64,000 nt of DNA from JANQPA01 sp964548175 (GCA_964548175.1 CAZJQS010000011.1:45148-109147), one strand, 5' to 3'; positions 44,150 through 53,530 are shown, counted from the first letter of the stretch. Translations and numbers: made by a program. Notes: generated by a model not told the origin, from the sequence alone.

Positions 44150-47100
44150 TTATTTAACAGGCAATTGTACGGTAAAGGTGGAGCCTTTATTAAGTTGACT
44201 GCTAAAAGAAAGTGTTCCACCATTCAATTCGATAAATTGCCTGGCGATGATCAGCCCCAGTCCGGTACCCTGAATATCCTGTACATTCCTTCCTCTGAAA
44301 AAAGCCGTGAATAAATTAGCCTGATCCGGCGCTGGTATGCCTCTGCCGAAATCCTGAATGGTAATAGAGGCTTCTTTTTCGGCAAATGCGAGGTCTACTT
44401 TTGGAGGCGGAGCACCTTTGGAATATTTCAAGGCATTGGAAATCAGGTTACTCAATGCATTTTCCGTCAGATTAGGATCAAGGTACAATTGTACGGGGCA
44501 TCCGGTGATTGAGAGTTTGATGTTCCGGTCATCTTTTTCAGAGCGAATATTTTGCAGAATGACTTTTTGAAGCAAATCGACAAGGTCGACGTATTCCTTG
44601 CGGGCGAGGAGATTGTCGGCGTTGATCTTCCCGAGAGAGAGGATGTCATTCATGAGGCTGGTCAGGCGGTTGGTTTCATTATCGATGGTTTGGAAGAGGT
44701 CCTGATAGTCGGAATTTTTGACTTTCATTTTCAGGAATTGAGCACTGGCTTTGATGCTTGACAGAGGGGTACGGAATTGGTGGGACGCAGTGGTGACGAA
44801 CTGCGATCGCAGTTCGTTGATCTCTCTTTCTTTTTTCAGTGCTTCTTTTATTCTGTTTTCAGCCTCGATAACTTTAGTGACATCACTGGAATAGGTATGA
44901 ATGGCCTGCACTTTATTTTTTTTATCAAGTATAGCCTTGGACCGGGTGTTGAGCCAGATGTAGCTGCCGTCTTTTTTTCTGAAGCGATAGTTGATGGAAA
45001 TTTGAGGCTGGCTTTGGTTCAGCAAAGGTCCGTGGACTTTTTTTCTGATCAGGCTAGCATCTTCGGGATGAAAAAAGGAATAGGGGTTTTTACCAAGCAG
45101 TTCCTCTTTATCATAGCCCAGCATTTGCTTGCAAGCTTCAGAAACGAAGGTATATCTGCCGTCGGGGTCATGTGCGCAGATCATATCCGCACTGTATTCT
45201 GAAAGGAGCCGGTACTTTTCCTCACTGTCACTCAGTCGCTGAAGAGCTTCTTGTCTTTCTTTTTCCAGTTCTTTTTCTGTCGAAATGTCTTCTACCATCA
45301 GGATGGCCAGTTCTTTATCTTTTTGAGGGTGATGGACTTTGGAGAGGTGTAATTTGACCCAGAGGAAGTCTCCTGTTTTTGTTATGATGCGGTGCTGTCT
45401 AGTACAATGGCCTTTAATGCCCTCTTCCAACTGCCGGATATCTTCTTCACAACCATCTTTTTCATCAGGATGAATGATCACGAGCCCCGGTTTGCCGAGG
45501 AGATCTGTTTTTTTATAGCCGATCAATTCTTCCAAATAATTATTGACGTCCACGCACTGGTAGTTATGGTCCAGTACGGCTATGCCTATAATATTGTTGT
45601 CGAAGATTTTCTTAAGGCGGAACATGGCTTTTTCCAGTTCTTTTTCCTTTTCGGAGAGTGCTTTTTCCAGCTGTTTGTTCAGTTCTTTGATTCGTTTTTG
45701 ATTCTGGTAGTGTTCCGTAATATCCTGAACGGCCGTGTAGACAATGACCTTGTTGTCTTCTTTTATTGATTTGGCCCAGATCCTGAGGGTTTTGGACTTG
45801 GCGCCTACCAGTACTGGGCTGATGTAGTTGGTTTCCATTCCCGGCTGTTCAGCCAGGTGGGCTGCTTCCCTCCAGAACATTTGGCGGCTTTCTTCGGATA
45901 AAAAAGAAGGAATATTGGACAGGGAAGGTTTTACCTTATGTTCCGGTAATTCTAAAATGTTATAAATTCCTTTTGACCAGTGAACCTCATTAGTAGTGGC
46001 GTTCCACCGTGCAATTCCCAGGCCGGAGATTCGACCGGCCTGCTCCAGGATCAGTTGTGATTCTCTGACCTGGCTGAGTTCTTCCTCTCGCTGGGTAATG
46101 TCCTGGTAAGCGGCGTAGATCAGACAAGGCTGATCGTTGTGGTATTCAACCTTTAGATTGACAGCCATGATACGGACTTTTCCTTTTGAATTGATGATGC
46201 GGTGTTTACTTTTGAATTTTTCTATCTTTTGGCGGCTGGTTTTAAGCCTTTCGAAAAAAGAGAGCACCTCGTTCTTGTCTTCCGGATGTATGGCTTTAAC
46301 ATAAGCTTCGATTCCCGGATTTTTATCCAAGGCAGAGAGGCCAAGTAGTTCTCGCATATGATCAGACCAAATGGTTTTGCCGGTGATCATATTATACATG
46401 ATGCTGCCCAGTCCGACCATCTTTTCACTAAGGCTTATCAATTTTTCCTGTTGTTTGAGGTTTTCTTTGGTTTCAAAAAGAGGACTCACGTCTCTGAATA
46501 TGACTATGATCTGCTGGTTAGGAATGACTCTTGTAGTGTAGGATATTTTTTTGATTTTACCTGTCTTGGTTAGAACGGTCCGGAAATCATTCAACGTAGC
46601 GCCTTCAGAGAGCTGTTTAAGCCGCAGCGGCTTTTTTTCGAGTTCGGATTTTAGAAGGTAGTCGGTAATTTTTTTGCCTTTTTTCACCGGATCCTCCGTT
46701 TCTTCCAGGATTTCCAAAGCCTTGGTATTGATGGCGGTCAGACGTGAGGAACTCAGTTCCATGATCAGGATGGCTTCGGAGGCGTCTTGGTATAGAAGCT
46801 TGTAAAGTGCGTCGGGGAGTGCTTTTTTAGTTCCGTTCCATCTGGAGAGGAGGAAAGGTAGCCGGTAGATCATATCATCAGGCAGGTAGTCATCAAATCC
46901 TTGCTGTAAGGCCAGTTCCATTAGATCAGGACTGGTCGGCCCTATACAGATCAGGGGGATATAATGCGGGAAGCTGGTTTGAAATGCAATCAGGTTAGCC
47001 TGCATTTTTTTTTGCGAGAGTATTTTTTCCACCACCACCAGAATGCAGTTATAGGTATTGGTATGGGATGATCGATCGAGGTCGAGTTGGAGAAATCGAT

Positions 47101-47212
47101 CATCCCGGAGGTCGATTTGATGGTTGTAGGGCAGTGCTGCCTGGATGCCGGCAAGCAGGTCCTTTATGGCCTGTTTATTATAAGCTTGATGATGAAGTAA
47201 TAATACTCTCAT
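44150..47212 (-). CDS. Cytoplasmic multi-PAS sensor histidine kinase
   Basis: 1020 residues with no membrane segment. The first 130 residues look like a degenerate receiver fold (VLLLHHQAYNKQAIKDLLAG, HYIPLICIGPTSPDLMELAL), with the phospho-Asp site replaced in CILVVVEK. Five PAS domains follow at about 140-255, 262-380, 385-505, 525-650 and 660-785, several ending in DITxRE or DVTK motifs. The HisKA dimerisation domain has TASHQFRTPLSSIKASAQFL with the phospho-His near residue 810. The ATPase domain has NALSNLISNALKYSKG, IQDFGRGIPAP and GTGLGLIIARQF. It lies 50 bases after the response regulator gene, its probable partner. Stimulus unknown. Confidence 0.92.
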   Translation of the reverse strand: MRVLLLHHQAYNKQAIKDLLAGIQAALPYNHQIDLRDDRFLQLDLDRSSHTNTYNCILVVVEKILSQKKMQANLIAFQTSFPHYIPLICIGPTSPDLMELALQQGFDDYLPDDMIYRLPFLLSRWNGTKKALPDALYKLLYQDASEAILIMELSSSRLTAINTKALEILEETEDPVKKGKKITDYLLKSELEKKPLRLKQLSEGATLNDFRTVLTKTGKIKKISYTTRVIPNQQIIVIFRDVSPLFETKENLKQQEKLISLSEKMVGLGSIMYNMITGKTIWSDHMRELLGLSALDKNPGIEAYVKAIHPEDKNEVLSFFERLKTSRQKIEKFKSKHRIINSKGKVRIMAVNLKVEYHNDQPCLIYAAYQDITQREEELSQVRESQLILEQAGRISGLGIARWNATTNEVHWSKGIYNILELPEHKVKPSLSNIPSFLSEESRQMFWREAAHLAEQPGMETNYISPVLVGAKSKTLRIWAKSIKEDNKVIVYTAVQDITEHYQNQKRIKELNKQLEKALSEKEKELEKAMFRLKKIFDNNIIGIAVLDHNYQCVDVNNYLEELIGYKKTDLLGKPGLVIIHPDEKDGCEEDIRQLEEGIKGHCTRQHRIITKTGDFLWVKLHLSKVHHPQKDKELAILMVEDISTEKELEKERQEALQRLSDSEEKYRLLSEYSADMICAHDPDGRYTFVSEACKQMLGYDKEELLGKNPYSFFHPEDASLIRKKVHGPLLNQSQPQISINYRFRKKDGSYIWLNTRSKAILDKKNKVQAIHTYSSDVTKVIEAENRIKEALKKEREINELRSQFVTTASHQFRTPLSSIKASAQFLKMKVKNSDYQDLFQTIDNETNRLTSLMNDILSLGKINADNLLARKEYVDLVDLLQKVILQNIRSEKDDRNIKLSITGCPVQLYLDPNLTENALSNLISNALKYSKGAPPPKVDLAFAEKEASITIQDFGRGIPAPDQANLFTAFFRGRNVQDIQGTGLGLIIARQFIELNGGTLSFSSQLNKGSTFTVQLPVK

Positions 47213-47262
47213 GGCAAAATAAATAATCGGCTGGGTAGGTTATTGGTTTATTGCAATGGCTT

Positions 47263-48027
47263 TCATTTTATCAGGTGCGACGGCGGATAGCCATAATATT
47301 TTCTAAAAGCGTCCGAGAAATAAGAAACATTGCGGAAACCGCTTTTTTCCGCCACCTCGTTAACATTGAGGGCGCCGAAATCCAATAACTCTTTAGCGTA
47401 CTCCAGTCTTTTCTCGCGGACATATTGGGTAAAGGATTTGTCCGACAGTCTTTTGATCTTTTTTTGAAGGCCGGAAGGACTCATGGCCAGCGCGTCCGAG
47501 ACTTTGTCGAGATGCAAATCAGGGTCGATGATGTTATTGATCAGGTACTCGTTTAATTTTCTCAGAAAAACTATTGAGCGGCTATCAAGTGTGCGTTCCT
47601 GGGAGGGGCTGGTGTTCTTTTCACTTCTTGTTTTCAGGTCAAGTGTATTTTTAATCCTTAAAAGCATTTCCTGTATATCGAAAGGTTTGGAAATGTAGTC
47701 GTCCGCTCCGTGTTGCAGCCCTTCAATTCGATCTGCTACGGCTGTTTTTGCCGATAGTATGATAAAAGGGATGTTTCTGAAGGTTTCATCTGTACGGATG
47801 TATTTTAAAAACTCTATGCCGTTCATTTTAGGCATCAAGACATCGGAAACGATCATATCAGGATAAAAGCTCCTCAATGCCCGAACGCCCATTTCCCCGT
47901 TCTGAACTGCAAGGGGGTGATATCCGGATTCTTCAAGAACTTTGACCAAAACTTGTCGAAGGGAAGGGTCATCCTCAAGAAGCAAAATTTTATAGTTTTG
48001 CTCTTTTTCCTGCATATCCTTCATCAA
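47263..48027 (-). CDS. Response regulator with AraC-type DNA-binding domain
   Basis: 254 residues. The receiver domain (about 12-125) has the acidic pair in LLLEDDPSL, the phospho-acceptor Asp62 in DMIVSDVLMPKMNG, the Thr/Ser position in IILSAKTA and Lys in YISKPFD. The C-terminal AraC domain (about 155-254) has two helix-turn-helices: LHLDKVSDALAMSPSGLQKK and NVNEVAEKSGFRNVSYFSDA, ending FRKYYGYPPSHLI. It is the first gene of a probable two-gene unit with the histidine kinase and is divergent to rpsL. Confidence 0.93.
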   Translation of the reverse strand: MMKDMQEKEQNYKILLLEDDPSLRQVLVKVLEESGYHPLAVQNGEMGVRALRSFYPDMIVSDVLMPKMNGIEFLKYIRTDETFRNIPFIILSAKTAVADRIEGLQHGADDYISKPFDIQEMLLRIKNTLDLKTRSEKNTSPSQERTLDSRSIVFLRKLNEYLINNIIDPDLHLDKVSDALAMSPSGLQKKIKRLSDKSFTQYVREKRLEYAKELLDFGALNVNEVAEKSGFRNVSYFSDAFRKYYGYPPSHLIK

Positions 48028-48074
48028 ATTGTTACTGTTTGTTAATTGTCATGGTGCGTACTTAGGCATTTCTT

Positions 48075-48106
48075 TAAAAATACGATTTTTTTTTGAAAAC
48101 AAGCAA
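48075..48106 (-). promoter_or_regulatory. Candidate promoter of the two-component genes
   Basis: On the minus strand TTG (complement of 48104-48106), a 21-base spacer and TATTTTTA (complement of 48075-48082) come within one base of the consensus, about 48 bases before the start codon. Confidence 0.35.
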
Positions 48107-48173
48107 TGGTGTTTTTGTTGTATAGAACAAGCTTGCATATTATATCTGTTACAGGAAAATAATTAACTATTTC

Positions 48174-48205
48174 TTGGAAAAAAAAGATAAAACCTGTACC
48201 TTTGC
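48174..48205 (+). promoter_or_regulatory. Promoter of the rpsL-rpsG-fusA operon
   Basis: TTG (48174-48176), a 21-base spacer and TACCTTTG (48198-48205) match the Bacteroidota consensus. About 75 bases of leader precede rpsL. Confidence 0.75.
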
Positions 48206-48286
48206 AATCGCTTTTTTTAAGGCGACAGGAAACTGTTGCCTTTTGATAAATTGTCAATCGTAGTATTTAGTTGAAAAAAACAATAT

Positions 48287-48661
48287 ATGCCAACAATTAA
48301 TCAACTTGTACGCAAGGGAAGAAAAAAGGTCGTCACCAAGAGTAAATCTCGTGCGTTAGATGCTTGTCCGCAAAAGCGTGGAGTGTGTACAAGGGTGTAT
48401 ACCACCACCCCGAAGAAGCCGAATTCGGCTCTGCGTAAAGTGGCGAAGGTTCGCTTAACGAACGGAATTGAGGTGATCGCCTATATCCCGGGAGAAGGGC
48501 ATAATCTTCAGGAACACTCTATTGTGTTGATTCGCGGCGGCCGTGTGAAGGATTTGCCTGGTGTGAGGTACACCATTGTACGTGGTGCATTGGATACTGC
48601 CGGAGTAACGGACAGGCTGCAAGCAAGATCGAAATATGGGACCAAGCGTCCAAAGAAGTAA
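48287..48661 (+). CDS. rpsL: 30S ribosomal protein S12
   Basis: Small-subunit protein at the decoding centre. 124 residues with PTINQLVRKGRKKV, the TTPKKPNSALRKVAKVRL loop and GGRVKDLPGVRYTIVRG. Both lysines at which streptomycin resistance changes usually occur are in the wild-type state. It is the first gene of the str operon. Confidence 0.98.
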   Translation: MPTINQLVRKGRKKVVTKSKSRALDACPQKRGVCTRVYTTTPKKPNSALRKVAKVRLTNGIEVIAYIPGEGHNLQEHSIVLIRGGRVKDLPGVRYTIVRGALDTAGVTDRLQARSKYGTKRPKK

Positions 48662-48691
48662 ATTGGAAAACGGATAATCATCTAAACTAAA

Positions 48692-49159
48692 ATGAGAAAA
48701 AGAAAACCAAAGCTCCGAATCATAAATCCGGATCCGCGTTTCCAGGATCCTGTGGTGACTCAGTTTGTAAATAATATGATGCTGCAGGGCAAGAAGACCG
48801 TGGCTTTCAGAATTTTCTATGATGCCATGGATATGATAAAGGAACGAACCAAGCAGGATGAGCACGGCATTTTCAAGAAAGCCTTGAATAATGCCATGCC
48901 TCAGGTTGAAGTGAGAAGCCGCCGCATCGGCGGGGCTACTTTCCAAATCCCAACGGAGATCCGCGCAAAGCGCAAAGTTTCCATCGGGATGAAGTGGCTT
49001 ATCAAGTTCGCCCGTCAACGCAGCGGCAAAGGTATGGCTGAGAAGCTTGCCGCTGAACTGATCGCAGCATCCAAGGGAGAAGGTGGAGCAGTTAAGCGTA
49101 AAGAAGATACACACAGAATGGCGGAATCCAACCGCGCGTTCGCTCATTTTAAAGTTTAG
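48692..49159 (+). CDS. rpsG: 30S ribosomal protein S7
   Basis: Binds the 3' major domain of 16S rRNA near the tRNA exit site. 155 residues: MRKRKPKLRIINPDPRFQDP, VTQFVNNMMLQGKKTVAFRI, PQVEVRSRRIGGATFQIPTE, RKEDTHRMAESNRAFAHF. It follows rpsL after 30 bases. Confidence 0.98.
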   Translation: MRKRKPKLRIINPDPRFQDPVVTQFVNNMMLQGKKTVAFRIFYDAMDMIKERTKQDEHGIFKKALNNAMPQVEVRSRRIGGATFQIPTEIRAKRKVSIGMKWLIKFARQRSGKGMAEKLAAELIAASKGEGGAVKRKEDTHRMAESNRAFAHFKV

Positions 49160-49217
49160 TAATTATCTGTATCGAAATAAATTTATTTTAAATTAAAATC
49201 CCTTTCGAGGAACAGCC

Positions 49218-51353
49218 ATGGCAAAAGACTTAAAGTACACACGAAATATAGGTATCGCTGCTCACATCGATGCCGGAAAGACAACCACCACAGAACGCAT
49301 TCTGTTCTACACCGGTATCAGTCATAAAATCGGTGAGGTACACGATGGGGCTGCGACTATGGACTGGATGGAGCAGGAGCAGGAAAGAGGTATTACTATT
49401 ACATCAGCTGCTACGAAGACCAATTGGAAGTGGCAGGATCAGGATTATTCCATTAACATTATCGACACTCCGGGCCACGTTGATTTTACCGTGGAAGTGG
49501 AGCGCTCTCTGCGCGTTCTTGACGGTGTAGTGGCGCTTTACTGCGCTGTAAGCGGTGTAGAGCCTCAATCTGAAACGGTTTTCCGCCAAATGGATCGCTA
49601 CCGCGTACCCCGTATCGGGTTCGTTAATAAGATGGACCGTTCAGGAGCAGATTTTTTTGCAGTAGTAGATGACATAAGGGAAAAACTGGGGGCAAACCCT
49701 ATCGCTATGCAGGTGCCGATCGGCGCAGAGGAAACCTTCCGCGGCGTTGTCGACCTGATCACGAATAAAGCGATCATCTGGAACGAAGAGGACATGGGGA
49801 TGACGTTTGAAGTCATTGATACTCCCGAAGATCTGGAAGAAACCGTGCAGGAACGCCGGGAAATGTTGTTGGAAGCCGTTGCTGACTACGATGATTCCCT
49901 GCTGGAAAAATTCTTCGAGGATCCCGACTCTATCTCAGCTGAGGAAATTCGCGAAGCCATCAAAAAGGCAGTACGTGACATTAAGATCATGCCTGTCTTC
50001 TGTGGTTCGGCTTTTAAAAATAAAGGTGTTCAGGCGGTTCTCGATGCCGTATGCGCCTTCCTTCCGGCGCCCGTAGATGTGGAAGCCATTGAAGGAATTA
50101 ATCCGGACACAGAAAAGCCGGAAAAACGCCGTCCTACAATCGACGACCCTTTTGCGGCATTGGCTTTCAAGATCGCTACTGACCCTTACGTAGGTCGCCT
50201 GGCTTTCTTCCGCGCCTATTCAGGAGCGCTTAATGCAGGTTCTTACGTGCTGAATACGCGTTCCGGAAAGAAAGAACGTATCTCTCGTTTATACCAGATG
50301 CACTCTAATAAGCAGAATCCGATCGATCGCGTAGAAGCGGGGGATATCGCAGCAGCTGTCGGTTTTAAGGATCTGAAAACTGGAGACACGATCTGCGATG
50401 AAAGTAATCCCATCGTTCTGGAAAGTATGACCTTCCCAGAGCCGGTGATCGGATTGGCTATCGAGCCTAAGTCACAAAAAGACCTGGATAAACTCGGTAT
50501 GGCGCTTGCCAAACTTGCAGAAGAGGATCCGACTTTCCGGGTTCGCTATGATGAAGATACCAATCAAACGATCATCAGCGGTATGGGTGAACTTCACCTG
50601 GAAATCATCGTGGATCGTTTAAAGCGTGAATTTAAAGTAGAAGTAAACCAAGGCCAGCCTCAGGTTAACTATAAAGAATCTTTGACAAAATCGGTTTCCC
50701 ATCGCGAAAGATTGAAGAAGCAGTCAGGTGGTTCAGGTTTATTCGCAGACATGGAATTCGAATTGGGCCCTGCCTCTGAGGAGTTTCTGGAAAGCGAGAA
50801 TTTCAAGTCTGGCAAGTCCAGAGTAGAATTCATCTGGGATATTGTAGGGGGTTCGATCGACAAGAACTATCAGAAGCCTATCCTGGAAGGATTCCTTGCC
50901 ATGATGGACAACGGTATTCTTGCAGGGTACAGTATGGACAGCATGAAAGTCCGTGTTTATGACGGATCTATGCACGCTGTGGATTCCAAGCCGATCGCCT
51001 TTGAATTGTGTGCTAAGGAAGGCTTTAAATCTGCCGCGCCAAAAGCAGGCGCCGTGATCATGGAGCCGATCATGAAGCTGGAAGTAGTTACTCCTGAAGA
51101 ATTCGTCGGTAATGTGATCGGCGACCTCAACCGCCGGCGCGGATTGCCGAAAAGCCAGGAAGGACGTGCAGGAGGAGCCATCGCCATAAAGGCTGAGGTG
51201 CCGCTCTCTGAAATGTTCGGCTATGTTACTTCGCTGCGTACGATCACTTCCGGAAGAGCTTCCTCTACCATGGAGTTCTCGCACTATACCGAAGCCCCGG
51301 CAAACATTGCCAAGGAAATCATCGAAAAAGCAAAAGGTGAAGTAAACGTTTAA
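49218..51353 (+). CDS. fusA: Translation elongation factor G
   Basis: GTPase that moves tRNAs and mRNA through the ribosome after each peptide bond. 711 residues. The G domain has AHIDAGKTTTTERILFYTG (P-loop), ERGITITSAAT (switch I end), DTPGHVDFTVEVERSLRVLD (G3), NKMDRSGADF (G4) and GSAFKNKG (G5). Domains II-V follow in normal order, with SGMGELHLEIIVDRLKREFK and GYVTSLRTITSGRASSTMEF near the end. It is the third gene of the str operon. Confidence 0.98.
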   Translation: MAKDLKYTRNIGIAAHIDAGKTTTTERILFYTGISHKIGEVHDGAATMDWMEQEQERGITITSAATKTNWKWQDQDYSINIIDTPGHVDFTVEVERSLRVLDGVVALYCAVSGVEPQSETVFRQMDRYRVPRIGFVNKMDRSGADFFAVVDDIREKLGANPIAMQVPIGAEETFRGVVDLITNKAIIWNEEDMGMTFEVIDTPEDLEETVQERREMLLEAVADYDDSLLEKFFEDPDSISAEEIREAIKKAVRDIKIMPVFCGSAFKNKGVQAVLDAVCAFLPAPVDVEAIEGINPDTEKPEKRRPTIDDPFAALAFKIATDPYVGRLAFFRAYSGALNAGSYVLNTRSGKKERISRLYQMHSNKQNPIDRVEAGDIAAAVGFKDLKTGDTICDESNPIVLESMTFPEPVIGLAIEPKSQKDLDKLGMALAKLAEEDPTFRVRYDEDTNQTIISGMGELHLEIIVDRLKREFKVEVNQGQPQVNYKESLTKSVSHRERLKKQSGGSGLFADMEFELGPASEEFLESENFKSGKSRVEFIWDIVGGSIDKNYQKPILEGFLAMMDNGILAGYSMDSMKVRVYDGSMHAVDSKPIAFELCAKEGFKSAAPKAGAVIMEPIMKLEVVTPEEFVGNVIGDLNRRRGLPKSQEGRAGGAIAIKAEVPLSEMFGYVTSLRTITSGRASSTMEFSHYTEAPANIAKEIIEKAKGEVNV

Positions 51354-51376
51354 TTTATTCATACTCAGTAAGATCG

Positions 51377-51420
51377 AATTGCCGGCACCCGGCTGAAAAG
51401 TCAGTTGAGCGCCGGCAATT
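51377..51420 (+). promoter_or_regulatory. Stem-loop between fusA and rpsJ
   Basis: AATTGCCGGC (51377-51386) and GCCGGCAATT (51411-51420) form a perfect 10-bp stem enclosing 24 bases that can pair again internally (CTGA with TCAG). No T-run follows, so it is more likely a leader, processing or protein-binding structure than a terminator. Confidence 0.55.
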
Positions 51421-51454
51421 ATAAGAAAAGATTGACTAAATAATTAATTGGCGC

Positions 51455-51763
51455 ATGAATCAAAAGATTAGGATTAAGCTCCGTTCTTATGACCACAACC
51501 TGGTCGACAAATCAACGGAGAAAATCGTTAAAACCGTGAGAAATAGTGGTGCTGTTGTTACTGGCCCGATTCCGCTGCCCACCGAGAAAAAGATTTTTAC
51601 CGTCTTACGTTCACCGCACGTGAATAAGAAATCTCGTGAGCAGTTCCAGTTGCGTACCCACAAACGCCTCATCGAAATTTACACGCCCACCCAGAAGACA
51701 GTCGATGCCCTGTCTAAACTGGAATTGCCAAGTGGGGTTGATATTCAAGTTAAACTGACGTAA
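51455..51763 (+). CDS. rpsJ: 30S ribosomal protein S10
   Basis: Small-subunit protein, also NusE in transcription antitermination. 102 residues: MNQKIRIKLRSYDHNLVDKS, GAVVTGPIPLPTEKKIFTVL, SPHVNKKSREQFQLRTHKRL, GVDIQVKLT. First gene of the S10 group, preceded by a stem-loop. Confidence 0.98.
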   Translation: MNQKIRIKLRSYDHNLVDKSTEKIVKTVRNSGAVVTGPIPLPTEKKIFTVLRSPHVNKKSREQFQLRTHKRLIEIYTPTQKTVDALSKLELPSGVDIQVKLT

Positions 51764-51769
51764 TTACGT

Positions 51770-51845
51770 CTTGTATTTCAGGAGATAAGAATTAGCACTG
51801 TGCCGTTTTGGGGGTTGAACATCCGGCTTAGAGTCGGAATACAAG
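51770..51845 (+). promoter_or_regulatory. Structured leader between rpsJ and rplC
   Basis: CTTGTATT (51770-51777) pairs with AATACAAG (51838-51845), enclosing a second possible stem GCCG (51802-51805) with CGGC (51824-51827). The 142-base gap is long for this cluster, so a regulatory RNA structure is plausible. Confidence 0.4.
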
Positions 51846-51905
51846 CATTCGTTCAGCTGCTGAAAACAACAGTGGAATTTATTCTTCTAAAAAACTTATG
51901 TTCGG

Positions 51906-52526
51906 ATGAACGGAATAATAGGTAAAAAAGTCGGAATGACCAGCGTTTTCGATAATGCTGGTAAATACGTAGCCTGTACTGTGATAGAGGCAGGTCCTTG
52001 TGTCGTTACTCAAGTAAGAACTGAGGATAAAGACGGATACTCCGCGCTTCAGTTAGGTTACGGTGATGCGAAAACAAAAAATACATCGCAAGCTCTCCAG
52101 GGACATTTCCAGAAAGCAAAAACAGGACCCAAAAGAAAAGTAGTGGAATTCCGCGACTTTAATATTGAAAAAGCTTTGGGTGATCTCATCAAAGTAGATG
52201 AAGTGTTTACGGAAGGAGATATGATCAGTGCCGTCGGTACCTCAAAGGGTAAAGGCTTCCAGGGGGTCGTGAAAAGACATGGTTTCCGAGGTGTGAATGA
52301 CGCCACACACGGACAGCACAACCGCCAGCGAGCTCCTGGGTCTATCGGTGCGGCTTCTTACCCTGCCCGCGTATTCAAAGGAATGAGAATGGCTGGCCGC
52401 ACAGGAGGAAAGCGCATTAAGATCCGTAATCTCCGGGTAGTCAAGGTGTTTCCCGATAGGAATTTGATATTGGTAAAAGGTGCTGTACCTGGTCATAAAG
52501 GCGCCTTCGTTATTTTAGAGAAATAA
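51906..52526 (+). CDS. rplC: 50S ribosomal protein L3
   Basis: Large-subunit protein near the peptidyl transferase centre. 206 residues: MNGIIGKKVGMTSVFDNAGK, GKGFQGVVKRHGFRG, HGQHNRQRAPGSIGAASYPA and RMAGRTGGKRIKIRNLRVV. Normal bacterial length. Confidence 0.98.
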   Translation: MNGIIGKKVGMTSVFDNAGKYVACTVIEAGPCVVTQVRTEDKDGYSALQLGYGDAKTKNTSQALQGHFQKAKTGPKRKVVEFRDFNIEKALGDLIKVDEVFTEGDMISAVGTSKGKGFQGVVKRHGFRGVNDATHGQHNRQRAPGSIGAASYPARVFKGMRMAGRTGGKRIKIRNLRVVKVFPDRNLILVKGAVPGHKGAFVILEK

Positions 52527-52577
52527 ATTATTGTAGGATGGGCACTAATCCATCCTGTGCTATTTAAATGATTGACG

Positions 52578-53204
52578 ATGAAAGTCGAAGTTCTAAATAT
52601 TCAAGGCGAAAAAACCGGTAGGTCTGTAGAATTGCCGGATGAAATATTCGGGCTGGAGCCCAATGAGCACTCTGTTTACCTTTCCGTAAAGCAGTATCTG
52701 GCCAACCAGCGTCAGGGAACCCACAAGTCCAAAGAACGCGGAGAAGTGGCCGGATCAACGCGGAAGATCAAACGCCAAAAGGGAACCGGTACTGCTCGTT
52801 TCGGGGACATCAAGAACCCTATCTTCAGAGGGGGTGGTCGTATTTTCGGCCCGCGTCCCAGGGATTATAGACAGAAGCTAAACAAGAAGACGAAGCGGCT
52901 GGCCAGGAAGTCTGCCTTGTCGAGCAAACTGGCGGAAGGAAAGTTGTTCGTTATTGAGGATTTCTCCTTTGATTCTCCAAAGACCAAAGAATACCTGAAT
53001 ATCCTGAACAATTTCAAAGCTGCTGATCATCGCTCGCTATTAGTTACGGCAGATTACGAAAAAGAGGTGTTCTTGTCTTCCCGAAACTTGCCGAAATCAG
53101 AGGTGGTGAAGGCGACAGACCTCAATACCTATCAGATCCTGTTGGCTAACGCCGTTCTGTTGTCCGAAGGATCGGTAGAGACAATAATAAAGAGTTTAAA
53201 TTAA
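52578..53204 (+). CDS. rplD: 50S ribosomal protein L4
   Basis: Large-subunit protein lining the exit tunnel. About 208 residues from the ATG at 52578 (MKVEVLNIQGEKTG); a TTG two codons earlier is less likely. Shows RQGTHKSKERGEVAGSTRKI, KGTGTARFGDIKNPIFRGGG and RIFGPRPRDYRQKLNKKTKR. In E. coli L4 regulates its own operon; whether it does so here is unknown. Confidence 0.97.
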   Translation: MKVEVLNIQGEKTGRSVELPDEIFGLEPNEHSVYLSVKQYLANQRQGTHKSKERGEVAGSTRKIKRQKGTGTARFGDIKNPIFRGGGRIFGPRPRDYRQKLNKKTKRLARKSALSSKLAEGKLFVIEDFSFDSPKTKEYLNILNNFKAADHRSLLVTADYEKEVFLSSRNLPKSEVVKATDLNTYQILLANAVLLSEGSVETIIKSLN

Positions 53205-53232
53205 ACTTAAGGATCAGTAGAAATCAATAATC

Positions 53233-53529
53233 ATGGCAAATACAATACTCATAAGGCCTCTGATCACGGAAAAGACGGAATTGCTGTCTGGTGGCCGCAA
53301 TCAATACACCTTTGTGGTGCACAAAAAGGCCAATAAGGTGGAGATTAAGAAGGCAGTTGAAGAAATGTACAACGTGGCCGTTGAGTCAGTGAATACCTTG
53401 ATCATGCCGGGTAAAGTGAAAACGAGGTCTACCAAGTCCGGAATATTGAAAGGCCGCCAGCCTTCCATTAAAAAAGCGATTATTACGCTTACGGAAGGAG
53501 AAGAAATTGACTTCTTTGGCGAAATTTAA
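53233..53529 (+). CDS. rplW: 50S ribosomal protein L23
   Basis: Large-subunit protein at the tunnel exit, docking site for trigger factor and SRP. 98 residues: ILIRPLITEKTELLSGGRNQ, YTFVVHKKANKVEIKKAVEE, ending EEIDFFGEI. Confidence 0.97.
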   Translation: MANTILIRPLITEKTELLSGGRNQYTFVVHKKANKVEIKKAVEEMYNVAVESVNTLIMPGKVKTRSTKSGILKGRQPSIKKAIITLTEGEEIDFFGEI

Positions 53530-53530
53530 T

